From Aquibium sp. ELW1220 (GTDB taxonomy: Bacteria > Pseudomonadota > Alphaproteobacteria > Rhizobiales > Rhizobiaceae): a stretch of DNA of 64,000 bases. Below are positions 40,004-49,933 of this stretch, in pieces. The stretch spans positions 1 to 64,000 of the forward strand of contig NZ_JAOAOQ010000029.1 in assembly GCF_030398385.1 (NCBI RefSeq). The letters run 5' to 3'. Both the position numbers and the translations under genes were made by a program. Each line of letters begins with the position of its first letter. Position 1 is the stretch's first letter. The notes under the pieces are model-generated. The model had not been told where the DNA came from. It made no database searches and saw only the letters and a list, made by a program, of their open reading frames with translations.

Positions 40004-40939
40004 ATGAGCAAGGCTGGGAAAGGCAGGGGCGGCGTCAACCTGACGCTCATCCAGACATTCTACGAGGTGGGCAGCCACGGCTCCTTCTCGGGCGCGGCGC
40101 GCGAACTCAATATCAGCTACCAGTCCGCCGCCAACCACGTACGCCGGCTGGAACAGATCCTGAAGGCGAAGCTGATCGAGTCCGAGCAGGGCGCCAAGCG
40201 CATCCAGCTGACGCCGCGCGGCCGGGCGCTCTTCAACCTGCTGCATCCCGAGTTCGACATCATGCTGGCGCGGTTGTCGAAGCTGCTGGAGAACCAGCGT
40301 TCGGCACTCCGGGTGGGGATGCCGCAGGCGATCTTCTTCTATCTCTTTCCCGACGTGCTGAGGATCTTTCGCGAGCGGCATCCGGACATGGAGATCGCGG
40401 TCGCCGAGCGCGACACGGTGCTGGCCGAGATGGTCAAGAACGGCAGCCTCGACATCTGCCTCTCCGAGCGCCATTTCGGCGATCCCGTGGTTCCGCAGAA
40501 GCTGCTCGGCTCCTACCGGCTGAGCCTCGTCTTTCCCAGCGCCTGGGGTGCCGCCCCTGCGCCCGAGGACGTGCCCGGCTGGAGCACCGGGCGGCCCTTC
40601 GTCACCTATGAGCCGGGCCAGACGCTGCGCAACCTGGCGCTCGACTTCCTCGGCCGCGACGGGCCGGCCGCGCAGCCGGCGATCTCGACCTCGGGCAGTT
40701 CGTCGGTGAAGCGCTGTGTCGAGACGGGCCTCGGCTTCGCCATCATTCCCTCCTGGTGCATCCGCGACGACGACCAGGGGATTTCGAGCGTCAAGCTCAC
40801 CAACCTGCCCGCTGTGGGCGTCTATTTCGGCAATGCCGAGTTCCTGCAGAACCACCCGGCGGTGCGCGAACTGTTCGACATCTGCCGCCAGGAACTGGTC
40901 GGGCGCGAGCTGGACGAGACCGGCGCGGACGGTCTTTGA
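40004..40939 (+). CDS. LysR-family transcriptional regulator of the amine catabolic operon
   Basis: A 311-aa LysR-type regulator. The N-terminal winged helix-turn-helix covers about residues 10-70 (TLIQTFYEVGSHGSFSGAAR), and a periplasmic-binding-like effector domain from about 95 (LRVGMPQAIFFYLFPDVLRIF) reads a small ligand. ATG 40004 gives a normal N-terminus; the frame is open upstream to 39791 within the divergent gene. The divergent position implies that it controls the 32030-39837 operon and possibly the binding protein gene downstream. Confidence 0.88.
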   Translation: MSKAGKGRGGVNLTLIQTFYEVGSHGSFSGAARELNISYQSAANHVRRLEQILKAKLIESEQGAKRIQLTPRGRALFNLLHPEFDIMLARLSKLLENQRSALRVGMPQAIFFYLFPDVLRIFRERHPDMEIAVAERDTVLAEMVKNGSLDICLSERHFGDPVVPQKLLGSYRLSLVFPSAWGAAPAPEDVPGWSTGRPFVTYEPGQTLRNLALDFLGRDGPAAQPAISTSGSSSVKRCVETGLGFAIIPSWCIRDDDQGISSVKLTNLPAVGVYFGNAEFLQNHPAVRELFDICRQELVGRELDETGADGL

Positions 40940-40988
40940 ACCTGTTTCGATGCCGTCACGCCGGGCCAACCTACAAAAATCGAGATAA

Positions 40989-41018
40989 GTCCCCGCTATT
41001 GTCTAGCATTGTCCCCGC
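40989..41018. repeat. Direct repeat upstream of the amino acid binding protein gene
   Basis: GTCCCCGC occurs at 40989-40996 and again at 41011-41018, 22 bp apart, about two helical turns. It lies about 90-115 bp before the start of the binding protein gene and could be a regulator site. Only two copies are seen. Confidence 0.45.
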
Positions 41019-41104
41019 CCCACCCGGGGTTACGCTGCGTCCGGATGTGCACAAATGGCGATCCACCGCGCGAGCGGACCGGGGAACAACAAGGGGTTTG
41101 TCGA

Positions 41105-41932
41105 ATGAAGATCCTCAAGACGATTCTGGCGGGCGCGGCGATCGCGCTTGGACTGATGGGCGGAGCGGCGCAGGCGCAGAGCACCGTCGACGAGATCAAG
41201 GCGCGCGGCGTGCTGCGCGTGCCGGGCATCCTCAACGAGGTGCCCTACTTCTCCAAGGACCCGCGCACCGGGGAATGGAAGGGCTTCGTCATCGACATGG
41301 CGGGCGACATCGCCAAGACGCTGGACGTCAAGCTGGAGGTGGTGGAATCGAGCTGGGCCAACGCCATCCTAGACGTGCAGAGCGGCAAGGTCGACATGGC
41401 CTTCGCCGTGACGGCGACGCCGACGCGGGCGCTGTCGGTGTGGTTCTCCGAACCGACCTACTTCAACTCCTTCGTGCTTGTGTCGGCCAAGGCCGAGCTG
41501 GAAGGCAAGACCTGGGCCGAGCTCAACGATCCGCAGTACACCTTCGCCGTCGACCTCGGCTCCGCACAGGACCTGATCGCCACGCAGTACCTGCCCAAGG
41601 CCAACATGCTGCGCTTCAAGACGCGCGACGAGGCGATTGTGGCGGTGGCGACCGGCAAGGCCGACGGCCTCGTCAACACCATGCTGAACGGGCTGGTGAT
41701 GACCAAGAAGACCGCCGACCTCGGCTCGGTCATGGTGCCGACGCCGGTGCTGTCGACGCCGTCGGTGGTGGCGGTCAACTACGGCGCCGACGAGGTTTGG
41801 AAGAGCTTCGTGTCGGGCTGGGCCGCCTACAACCGCCGCATCGGCAACAACCAGACCTGGATCGTCAAGAGCCTGGAGCCTTTCGGCATCACGCTGGACG
41901 ACATGCCGGAAGGCTTCGGCTTCGGCGGCTGA
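41105..41932 (+). CDS. Amino acid ABC transporter periplasmic binding protein
   Basis: A family 3 solute-binding protein (275 aa). The signal peptide covers residues 1-24 (MKILKTILAGAAIALGLMGG, cleavage after AQA). The mature start STVDEIKARGVLRVPGI and the stretch WKGFVIDMAGDIAKTL are typical of polar amino acid binding proteins. ATG 41105 has AAGGGG 8 bp upstream. It is the likely partner of the permease and ATPase at 33120-34581, which lack a binding protein of their own. Confidence 0.88.
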   Translation: MKILKTILAGAAIALGLMGGAAQAQSTVDEIKARGVLRVPGILNEVPYFSKDPRTGEWKGFVIDMAGDIAKTLDVKLEVVESSWANAILDVQSGKVDMAFAVTATPTRALSVWFSEPTYFNSFVLVSAKAELEGKTWAELNDPQYTFAVDLGSAQDLIATQYLPKANMLRFKTRDEAIVAVATGKADGLVNTMLNGLVMTKKTADLGSVMVPTPVLSTPSVVAVNYGADEVWKSFVSGWAAYNRRIGNNQTWIVKSLEPFGITLDDMPEGFGFGG

Positions 41933-41960
41933 CGCAGGCGACAAGACAGGCAAAGCCAGG

Positions 41961-41982
41961 CGGCCGCCCCTCCGGGCGGCCG
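41961..41982 (+). terminator. Candidate terminator after the binding protein gene
   Basis: CGGCCGCCC (41961-41969) and GGGCGGCCG (41974-41982) form a perfect 9-bp stem with a CTCC loop 28 bp after the stop codon. No T-tract follows. Confidence 0.5.
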
Positions 41983-42255
41983 TCGGCGTCTGGGCGTTGA
42001 TCGAAGCGGTTTCGGTCCACCCACGACGTGTAGACAGGAATCGGCGTTTGGCGCGGCGGCGACTTCGACCCTGTTGGTAGCGGCTCCCTCAACCATCAGC
42101 GGGGCCGGTTCCCCGGCAGTAGAATGCCGCAAATCCGACGCCGGTCTTGACGTCTGCGAATTGCAACGATGGCTTCTCGCCGGAAGTGAACGGCGAATAT
42201 GATCGTTGCCGTGTATCCCCAGGCCGAAACCGCTGCCCGCGTCTGGGATACAGCT
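41983..42255. other. Intergenic region between convergent operons
   Basis: No supported gene is present between the amino acid binding protein gene and the GntR gene (41933-42255 overall). A second hairpin, GTATCCCCAG (42213-42222) pairing with CTGGGATAC (42243-42251) with one bulge, lies 4 bp past the GntR stop and may end the minus-strand operon. The remaining bases show nothing I recognise. Confidence 0.5.
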
Positions 42256-43050
42256 CTAGGCGTGCTTCGCCTTCGTCATGCCGCCGGTGATCGGGGCGCC
42301 GATGTCGAGATTGGCGAGGTCGCATCCGCGCAGGAAGTCGCCGATGTGGCGTTCCATCCACAGGCGCGCCTGTCGGTCGTCGCGGGCGGCGATCGCCTCA
42401 TGGATCTTGCGATGCGCCAGGAGCAGGCGTTCTCCGGCGTTGAGGCGGGCCATCACCTGCGCGAAGGCCGGATAGAACAGTTCGCCGACGGTTTCGCGGC
42501 TCAGCTGCAGCGCGCCGTTGCCGGTCGCGGCGGCGACCAGGTTGTGGAATTCGATGTCGAGTTCCACCAGCGCCTCGTGATCGTCCATCCGCTGCTCGGT
42601 GCGGCGGATGTTGTCCGCGATCCGGCGCAGGTCGTCCTCGCCGGCCCTGATCGCGGCCGATGCGGCGCAGGCCGGCTCGATAGCGCTCAGCACCTCCCAC
42701 AACTGCTCGAAGGTCGTCTCCTGCAAAAGGAACGCGGTCTTGATCTGCGCCCCGATCGCCTTGGTCTGCGGCGCGGTGATGCGCAGCTTGTTGCGTCCCT
42801 CCTCGCGGCGGATCAGGCCGATCTGCTCCATCACGCGGATCGCCTCGCGGATCGTCGAGCGGCTGACGCCGAAGCGGGTCGCGAGCGAGGTCTCGCTCGG
42901 CAGCGCGCCGCCGACGGGAAGGTCTCCGGCAAGAATCTGCCGCTCGAGCTCCCGGGCGATGACCCGGAAGGCGGGTTCCGACCGTCCCCTGGCTTCTGGT
43001 TCGGATCCCGCACCGGGATCGCTTCCGTCCGCCATGTCCTGCAAACCCAT
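42256..43050 (-). CDS. GntR/FadR-family (FCD) transcriptional regulator
   Basis: A 264-aa regulator with an N-terminal winged helix (about residues 28-95; LPSETSLATRFGVSRSTIRE) and a C-terminal FCD ligand domain whose metal-binding His and Asp residues include the stretch ELDIEFHNLVAAATGN. FadR-type proteins bind GT-N(1-3)-AC palindromes and usually repress until an organic acid or acyl-CoA binds. TGTCNGACA palindromes lie before its own operon and two other operons in the window. It is the last gene of its operon; the ATG overlaps the synthetase stop (TGATG). Confidence 0.88.
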   Translation of the reverse strand: MGLQDMADGSDPGAGSEPEARGRSEPAFRVIARELERQILAGDLPVGGALPSETSLATRFGVSRSTIREAIRVMEQIGLIRREEGRNKLRITAPQTKAIGAQIKTAFLLQETTFEQLWEVLSAIEPACAASAAIRAGEDDLRRIADNIRRTEQRMDDHEALVELDIEFHNLVAAATGNGALQLSRETVGELFYPAFAQVMARLNAGERLLLAHRKIHEAIAARDDRQARLWMERHIGDFLRGCDLANLDIGAPITGGMTKAKHA

Positions 43051-44687
43051 CAAACCGCCTCGCCTGCCGCTCTCCGTCGCAGTTCGCTTCGCCTTGTCTT
43101 GCCTGTCAACGTCTTCGGCAGCGAATCGACGAAGACGATCTCGCGCGGGTACTTGTAGGGCGCCGTCAGCGACTTGCAGTGATCCTGCAGCGCGCGCGCG
43201 AGCGAATCGCCGGCCGCCTCGCTATCCCTCGGCAGGACATAGGCCATGACGATCTCCCCCCGTGCCGGGTCCGGCTTGCCCACGACGGCGCATTCGCGCA
43301 CGGCCGGATGGGCCAGCAGCACGTCCTCGACCTCGCCCGGACCGATCCGGTAGCCGGCGGAGTTGATGATGTCGTCGGCGCGTCCGCGGTACCAGAGATA
43401 GCCGTCGCCGTCGCGGACGCCGCGGTCTCCGGTGACGTACCACCGACGGTCCGGACCGTCGCGGAAGCAGGCGGCCGTGCGCTCCGGCTCTTTCCAGTAG
43501 CCGAGCATCAGCTGCGGATGCGGTGTTTCCAGCGCGATGTCGCCCTCCTCGCCCGTCGGCAGTTCTCTCCCCGCCTCGTCGATGATCGCCATGCCGCTGC
43601 CGGGCGACGGCCGACCCATCGACCCCGGCCTGACCGGCTCGCCCGGACAGTTGAGGACGAGCATCAGCGCTTCCGTCTGGCCGTAGGCCTCCGAGACCGG
43701 CATGCCGGCCGCGCGCTGCCAGTGGCCGGCGATGACCGCGCTGACGGCCTCGCCGGCGGACACGGTGCGGCGCAGGGCCGACAGGTCGCGGCACGAAAAA
43801 TCCTCCTCGGCGACCCGGGCGAGTTCCGTCGCGGGCGCGCAGTAGACGTTGATGCGGTGGCGTTCCAGGAGGTCGAGGCGTGTCGCCGGGTCGAACGGGC
43901 CGTCGTAGAAGAAAGCACATGCGCCGCGTGCCCAGGGGCCGAACAGGATGCTGGTGCCCGCCTTGCTCCAGCCGGTGTCGGCGGTGCACCAGATCAGGTC
44001 GCCCGGTTCCAGGTCGAGCCAGTAGGCCGCCGAGACCCACCAGGCGTAGAGGCCGCGGGCGGCGTGCAGCACGCCCTTCGGATGTCCCGTGGAGCCGGAC
44101 GTGTAGTACATGATCGCGGGGTCCTCTGCCGCCACGACGGGCGCCACGAACGCTTCCGGCGCGTCGCGCAGCGCCTCCTCGAAATCATCCCAGCCCGGCG
44201 CGGCGCCGACGCTGATGCGGACGTCGATCGCCGCGGCCAGAGCGGCGAACTTGCCGGTCTGGCCGGCCCGGCAGACCACGGCGCGCGCGCCGGAATTGGC
44301 GATCCGGTAGGCGAGGTCCCTTTCGGTCAGCATCTCGATGCACGGGATCGGCACCGCGCCGAGCTTCAGTGCCGCGACCACGGCGATCTGCCACTCCGGG
44401 ATCCGCGGCAGCATGATCAGGACGAAGTCGCCCTTCGCCACCCCGCGCGCCTGCAGCGCGGCGGCCAGCCGGTCCGTCAGCCGGGCCATGTCGGAGAAGG
44501 CGTAGCGCCGGACCTCGCCGGCCGCGTCTTCGGCGATCAGGGCCGGCCCGTCGTGATCGCGCGCCATGCGGTCGACGACGTCGACGCCGAAATTGAACGT
44601 CGCAGGCACGTCCCAGCGGAAGGCGGCGTGAACCGCCTCGTGGTCGCCGCCGCCGCGCACCAGCGGCACTCCTCCCCCGGTCTGCAT
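43050..44687 (-). CDS. AMP-dependent acyl-CoA synthetase
   Basis: A 545-aa adenylate-forming ligase that activates a carboxylic acid with ATP and CoA. Signature stretches are YYTSGSTGHPKGVLHA (P-loop, about 200), YGQTEALM, YRGRADDIINSAGYRIGPGE and the catalytic Lys in LPKTLTGKTRR near the end. I chose ATG 44687, which overlaps the CoA-transferase stop (TGATG). The short acetyl/medium-chain type and the neighbours suggest an organic acid as substrate. In the lva comparison it stands for LvaE. Confidence 0.88.
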   Translation of the reverse strand: MQTGGGVPLVRGGGDHEAVHAAFRWDVPATFNFGVDVVDRMARDHDGPALIAEDAAGEVRRYAFSDMARLTDRLAAALQARGVAKGDFVLIMLPRIPEWQIAVVAALKLGAVPIPCIEMLTERDLAYRIANSGARAVVCRAGQTGKFAALAAAIDVRISVGAAPGWDDFEEALRDAPEAFVAPVVAAEDPAIMYYTSGSTGHPKGVLHAARGLYAWWVSAAYWLDLEPGDLIWCTADTGWSKAGTSILFGPWARGACAFFYDGPFDPATRLDLLERHRINVYCAPATELARVAEEDFSCRDLSALRRTVSAGEAVSAVIAGHWQRAAGMPVSEAYGQTEALMLVLNCPGEPVRPGSMGRPSPGSGMAIIDEAGRELPTGEEGDIALETPHPQLMLGYWKEPERTAACFRDGPDRRWYVTGDRGVRDGDGYLWYRGRADDIINSAGYRIGPGEVEDVLLAHPAVRECAVVGKPDPARGEIVMAYVLPRDSEAAGDSLARALQDHCKSLTAPYKYPREIVFVDSLPKTLTGKTRRSELRRRAAGEAV

Positions 44688-45886
44688 CAGATCGCCCCTC
44701 CCTCGCGCAAGGCCATGATCTCCTCCGTCGAATAGCCCGCGGCAGCCAGCACCGCCTCGCTGTGTTCGCCCAGGCGCGGCGGCGGCGCGCGCATGTCGCA
44801 CGGGGTCTCCGACAGCTTGATCGGAAAGCCCAGCTGCGGGACGCGCCCCTCCACCGGATGGTCGATCTCCTGCAGCATGCGGCGATGGACGAGCTGCGGA
44901 TGGCGGAAGGCCTCCGCCATCGAGTTGACCGGCGACAGCGGGATGTCGGCCGCTTCGGCCAGGGCGACCCATTCGTCGCGGCTGCGGCCGAGCATGATCC
45001 GCGCGACAGCCGCGCGCTGGCGATCAGCCTCCTCACCCGCGGGATAGTGCGTCCGCAGGTCGGCAGGGACGTCGGCCAGCGCGCAGAACCTGTCCCAGAA
45101 ATGCGCTTCCAGGGCGCCGAGCGCGACATGGCGTCCGTCGGCGCAGAGATAGACCGCATAGCAGGGCGCCTGGCCGATGAACGGCCGCTCGCCGCCGCGC
45201 GGCTCGATGCCGCCGAAGAGGTAGTCGGCACCGTGCAGCGCCAGCCATGCGACGGTTCCGTCGGTCATGGAGATGTCGACGAACTGGCCCTGCCCCGTCG
45301 CGTCGCGCGAGCGGAGCGCGGCCAGGATGCCGGTCGTGGCCATCAGCGAGCCGCCGCCGACGTCGGCGATCGAGAGGCCCGGCACCGACGGCCCCTCGCC
45401 CGGCCGTGCAAAGAGCGGCAGCGCGCCGGCGATCGCCAGGTAGTTGAGGTCGTGGCCGGAGGAGAGCCGCATCGGCCCGTCCTGGCCGAAGCCGGAGATG
45501 GCACAGTAGACGAGACCCGGATTGTCCTGCCGCAGCGTCTCGTAGGACAGGCCCAGCCGCTCCATGACGCCCGGACGGTATCCCTCGAGGACGACGTCGG
45601 CGGCCGCCGCGAGGCGTCGAAACACCGCCTTTCCGGCCTCGGCCTTGAGGTTCAACGTCAGGCTCTTCTTGTTGCGGTTCAAGAGCAGGAAGGAGCCCGA
45701 TTCCTCCTTGGCCTTCGGTTCCCAGGAGCGGTTGTAGTCGCCGCCGTCCGGGGTCTCGATCTTGACGACCTCGGCGCCCATATCCGCCAGGATCTGCGAG
45801 CAGAAGGCGCCAGGCAGGAGCCGCGTGAGATCGAGGACGACCAGGCCTTCGAGCGCGCGGCGCGGCGGTGAAGCCTGCGCGCTCAT
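44687..45886 (-). CDS. CaiB/BaiF family CoA-transferase
   Basis: A 399-aa class III CoA-transferase that moves CoA between carboxylic acids. It shows the N-terminal [19 protein letters not shown] and [20 protein letters not shown], and the catalytic Asp in [12 protein letters not shown]. It gives the pathway a second, ATP-independent way to activate the acid by swapping CoA from a product. It overlaps both neighbours by stop-start fusion. The open frame reaching 46741 is an accident of high G+C. Confidence 0.88.
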   Translation of the reverse strand: MSAQASPPRRALEGLVVLDLTRLLPGAFCSQILADMGAEVVKIETPDGGDYNRSWEPKAKEESGSFLLLNRNKKSLTLNLKAEAGKAVFRRLAAAADVVLEGYRPGVMERLGLSYETLRQDNPGLVYCAISGFGQDGPMRLSSGHDLNYLAIAGALPLFARPGEGPSVPGLSIADVGGGSLMATTGILAALRSRDATGQGQFVDISMTDGTVAWLALHGADYLFGGIEPRGGERPFIGQAPCYAVYLCADGRHVALGALEAHFWDRFCALADVPADLRTHYPAGEEADRQRAAVARIMLGRSRDEWVALAEAADIPLSPVNSMAEAFRHPQLVHRRMLQEIDHPVEGRVPQLGFPIKLSETPCDMRAPPPRLGEHSEAVLAAAGYSTEEIMALREGGAI

Positions 45887-46655
45887 GCGGCGGTCCAGCC
45901 GCCGTCGACGCCGATGGTCTGGCCGGTCACGTAGAGCGACGCGTCGGAGGCGAGGAACACGACGGCACCGGCGATTTCGTCGGGCTGGCCGAAGCGGTGC
46001 ATCGGCGTGCGCTGGACGATGCGTTCCCCCAGTACCGGATGCGACGCCAGCCCGGCGGTGAGATCCGTCTCGACATAGGCGGGCGCGACGGTGTTGACGC
46101 GAACGCCGCGCGGCGCCCAGTCGATCGCCAGCGATCGCGTGAGAAGCTCCACCCCGCCCTTTGAGGCGCAGTAGGGCGCAGTCTTGGCGAGGCCCACCCG
46201 GCCGCCGATCGAGGAGATCGTGACGATGCTCCCCGAGCCGGCCTCCAGCATCGAGCGGCCGAAGGCGCGGCAGGTCAGGAAGACGCCGGTGAGGTTGGTG
46301 GCGATGATCTCGTTCCACTCGGAAAGCGTCGTATCCTCCGCCTTCTTGTAGATCGCGTTGATGCCGGCATTGTTGACGAGCACCTGCGCGCCGCCGTGCC
46401 GCTCCTCGACGATGCGCGCCAGACGCGCGACGTCGTCCTCGTTCGCCACATCGGCCGCGATCGCGTCGACGGTCGCGCCGGAACCGGCCATCTCGGCTGC
46501 GGCGGCGTCGAGCGTCGCCTGGGTCCGGCCGGTGATGACGACGGTGGCGCCATGCGCGGCGAGCGCGGCGGCGATGGCCTTGCCGATGCCGCGCCCGCCG
46601 CCGGTGACGACGCAGACGCGGCCCGAAAGATCGAACATCGACGGGATGCCGGCGG

Positions 46656-46659
<4 letters not shown>
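45883..46659 (-). CDS. Short-chain dehydrogenase/reductase
   Basis: A 258-aa NAD(P)-dependent oxidoreductase with the cofactor loop [15 protein letters not shown] (about 19-33), NNAGINA near 90 and the catalytic Ser-Tyr-Lys set in [20 protein letters not shown]. In the operon it could reduce a 4-oxo acyl-CoA or oxidise a hydroxyacyl-CoA, like LvaD of levulinate catabolism. Start and stop both overlap neighbours by four bases. Confidence 0.88.
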
Positions 46660-47828
<1,169 letters not shown>

Positions 47829-47839
47829 GACAATCCTCC

Positions 47840-48910
47840 TCAGAGCGGCCGGTCGATCGAGGCCAGCGTGAAATCGACGAGATCGGCGCCGAGCCTGGAA
47901 AAGCCGGCATAGCGCTCGTCGCCGACGCTGCCGCTCGCCCAGTTGCGGTGCAGTTGAATGAACACGATGCCGAGCTTGAACAGGGCGAGGATCCGCCAGG
48001 CCTGGAGGTCGTGCAGCGGACGGCCGGTCGCCGCCGCATAGGCGTCCGCCACCTCCGCGCGCCGCAGGAACCCCTCTCTCGCGGTGGGCATCTGCGCCAG
48101 GCGGTGCATGCAGTCGGGATCGCCCGGCTCTGCCCAGTAGCTGAGCAGCGTCGCGAGGTCCATCGACGGATCGCCGCGGGTGCCCATGTCCCAGTCGAGC
48201 ACGGTGGTGATGCGCCCGTCGCCGTCGAGCATGCAGTTGTCGAGCTTGAAGTCGGAGTGCAGCAGCGTCGGCGCCAGGACCGCGGGCTCGCGGCGCGAAA
48301 GCCAGGCGCCGATGCGATCGACGGCGGCCTGCGTCTGCGCATCCGGGGCGACCTGGCTGCCGCGGCGCTGCCAGCCCGCCGCCGTGCGCGCATAGAAGCC
48401 GTCCGGCCTGCCGAAATCGCCGAGCCCGACCCGCGAAGGATCGACGGCATGGAGGGCGGCCAGCGTCTCGACGAGCCTGTGCGACAGCAGCCGGCACGCC
48501 GCCGCGTCGAATCCCGTCGGCAGACGGTCGCCGCGGATCGACAGGCCGGTGCGGTATTCGAGCAGCTGGAACGGCACGCCGATGACGGAGATTTCCTCGC
48601 ACAGATGGAAGCTGCGCGGCGCCTGCGGGAAGGCCTCTCCCAGACGCGACAGGATGCGGTGCTCGCGGCGCATGTCGTGCGCGCCGGGCGGCAGGGGACC
48701 CATCGGCGGACGCCGGAGCACCGCCTTCGATCCGTTCACCGAGACGAGGTCGTTCAGGTTGGACAGGCCGCCGGACAGCCGCACGGCGCCCGCAGCGACA
48801 TCGAGCGCCAGACCGTGCAGGGCCAGATGCGCCGCCACGGCCCGAAGATCGAGGCCCGGTGTTCCGGCGCCATCGGCTGTCAGCGTCTCGTCAACGGGAG
48901 ATTGGGACAC
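47840..48910 (-). CDS. Aminoglycoside phosphotransferase-fold kinase (LvaA / ACAD10-11 N-domain-like)
   Basis: A 356-aa kinase-fold protein with the catalytic loop LLHSDFKLDNCMLD and the metal-binding VLDWDMGTRGDPSMDL. Homologues phosphorylate 4-hydroxyacyl-CoA before elimination by the partner dehydrogenase, which follows 11 bp later. I chose GTG 48910, which has GGAGGAG 4-10 bp upstream; ATG 48922 and 48964 are alternatives. It is the first gene of the operon, and a TGTCTGACA palindrome lies 16 bp before the GTG, ideally placed for repression. Confidence 0.8.
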   Translation of the reverse strand: MSQSPVDETLTADGAGTPGLDLRAVAAHLALHGLALDVAAGAVRLSGGLSNLNDLVSVNGSKAVLRRPPMGPLPPGAHDMRREHRILSRLGEAFPQAPRSFHLCEEISVIGVPFQLLEYRTGLSIRGDRLPTGFDAAACRLLSHRLVETLAALHAVDPSRVGLGDFGRPDGFYARTAAGWQRRGSQVAPDAQTQAAVDRIGAWLSRREPAVLAPTLLHSDFKLDNCMLDGDGRITTVLDWDMGTRGDPSMDLATLLSYWAEPGDPDCMHRLAQMPTAREGFLRRAEVADAYAAATGRPLHDLQAWRILALFKLGIVFIQLHRNWASGSVGDERYAGFSRLGADLVDFTLASIDRPL

Positions 48911-48925
48911 CCGCTCCTCCATAAT

Positions 48926-48934
48926 TGTCTGACA
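48926..48934. promoter_or_regulatory. FadR/GntR-type operator, site A
   Basis: TGTCTGACA lies 16-24 bp upstream of the kinase GTG start, read on the minus strand as TTTCTGTCAGACAATTATGG. It overlaps the expected promoter/leader. It is one of four copies of TGTCNGACA near gene starts in this block. Confidence 0.65.
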
Positions 48935-49054
48935 GAAATTCGACGAGCCGGCAGCCATTGTCAATCCGGATCAGGAGCGTCTTCGGTAAGGATTGAATAT
49001 TTGGGCCGAGGGCTTGTCGGTTCTGATGAGCGAGGATAGGTTTTCCTCCGGTTC

Positions 49055-49063
49055 TGTCTGACA
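49055..49063. promoter_or_regulatory. FadR/GntR-type operator, site B
   Basis: TGTCTGACA with flanks TTC...TTG lies 26 bp upstream of the sulfurtransferase ATG and 121 bp from site A, in the divergent control region. The spacing would let one regulator control both directions. Confidence 0.65.
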
Positions 49064-49088
49064 TTGTCATCGCTCTCGGGAGGTTGGA

Positions 49089-49931
49089 ATGAATGCGTTT
49101 CTGGTCGAGCCCCAGTGGCTGGAGGAAAGGCTCGGCGCGGCCGGCATCGTGGTGCTCGACTGCTCCTGGTACATTCCGGAGGCAGGCAAGAGCGCCCGCG
49201 ACGAATTCGAACAGGGACACATTCCCGGCGCCCGATTCTTCGACCTCGATCGCGCTTCCGATGCCGGCTCCGCCTACGTGAACATGCTGCCGTCGGCGGA
49301 CGATTTCACGCGCGTGGCCGGCGACCTCGGCGTCGGCAGCGACAGCCTCGTGGTCGTCTATGATTCGAGCTACGTCTCGACCCGGGTCTGGTGGATGTTC
49401 CGCCACTTCGGCCATGACAATGTGCGGGTGCTGAACGGCGGCTGGAAGCGCTGGAAGGCCGAGGGGCGACCGGTGGAGAGCGGATCCGCCTCGCCATCCG
49501 CGGCGACGGACTTCACGGCGCGCGAGCCGTCCGGCGACGTTGCGACCTGGCGCGAGGTGCTTGCCGCCATCGAGACCGGTTCGGCGGTCGTGGCTGACGC
49601 GCGAACGAAGGAGCGCTTCACCGGCGAATTGCCGTCCGGCTATCCGGGCGTGGCGGGCGGCCATATGCCGGGCGCGATCAACGTGCCCTGGGGGCGGATG
49701 ATCCCGCAGAGCGGCGACTTCACCTTTGTATCGCCACAGCAGGCGGAGGCGATCTTCCGCGAAGCCGGCGTCGACGTCGACCGGCCGATCATCGCGACCT
49801 GCGGCTCGGGCGTCACGGCCGCCATCCTCGCCTTCCAGCTCGCCCGGCTCGGCAAGACCGACTGGACCCTCTACGACGGCTCCTGGCACGAATGGGGCCA
49901 GCGCGACGACCTTCCCAAGGAGACGACCTGA
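49089..49931 (+). CDS. sseA: 3-mercaptopyruvate / thiosulfate sulfurtransferase
   Basis: A 280-aa two-domain rhodanese. The N-terminal domain is inactive; the C-terminal domain holds the active-site loop CGSGVT, Cys238, which is the mercaptopyruvate sulfurtransferase form. It transfers sulfur from 3-mercaptopyruvate to thiol or cyanide acceptors in the cytosol. GGGAGG lies 6 bp before the ATG. It leads a two-gene unit with a PLP C-S lyase, implying that the released thiol sulfur is handled here. Site B upstream links it to the acyl operon. Confidence 0.88.
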   Translation: MNAFLVEPQWLEERLGAAGIVVLDCSWYIPEAGKSARDEFEQGHIPGARFFDLDRASDAGSAYVNMLPSADDFTRVAGDLGVGSDSLVVVYDSSYVSTRVWWMFRHFGHDNVRVLNGGWKRWKAEGRPVESGSASPSAATDFTAREPSGDVATWREVLAAIETGSAVVADARTKERFTGELPSGYPGVAGGHMPGAINVPWGRMIPQSGDFTFVSPQQAEAIFREAGVDVDRPIIATCGSGVTAAILAFQLARLGKTDWTLYDGSWHEWGQRDDLPKETT

Positions 49932-49933
49932 CC

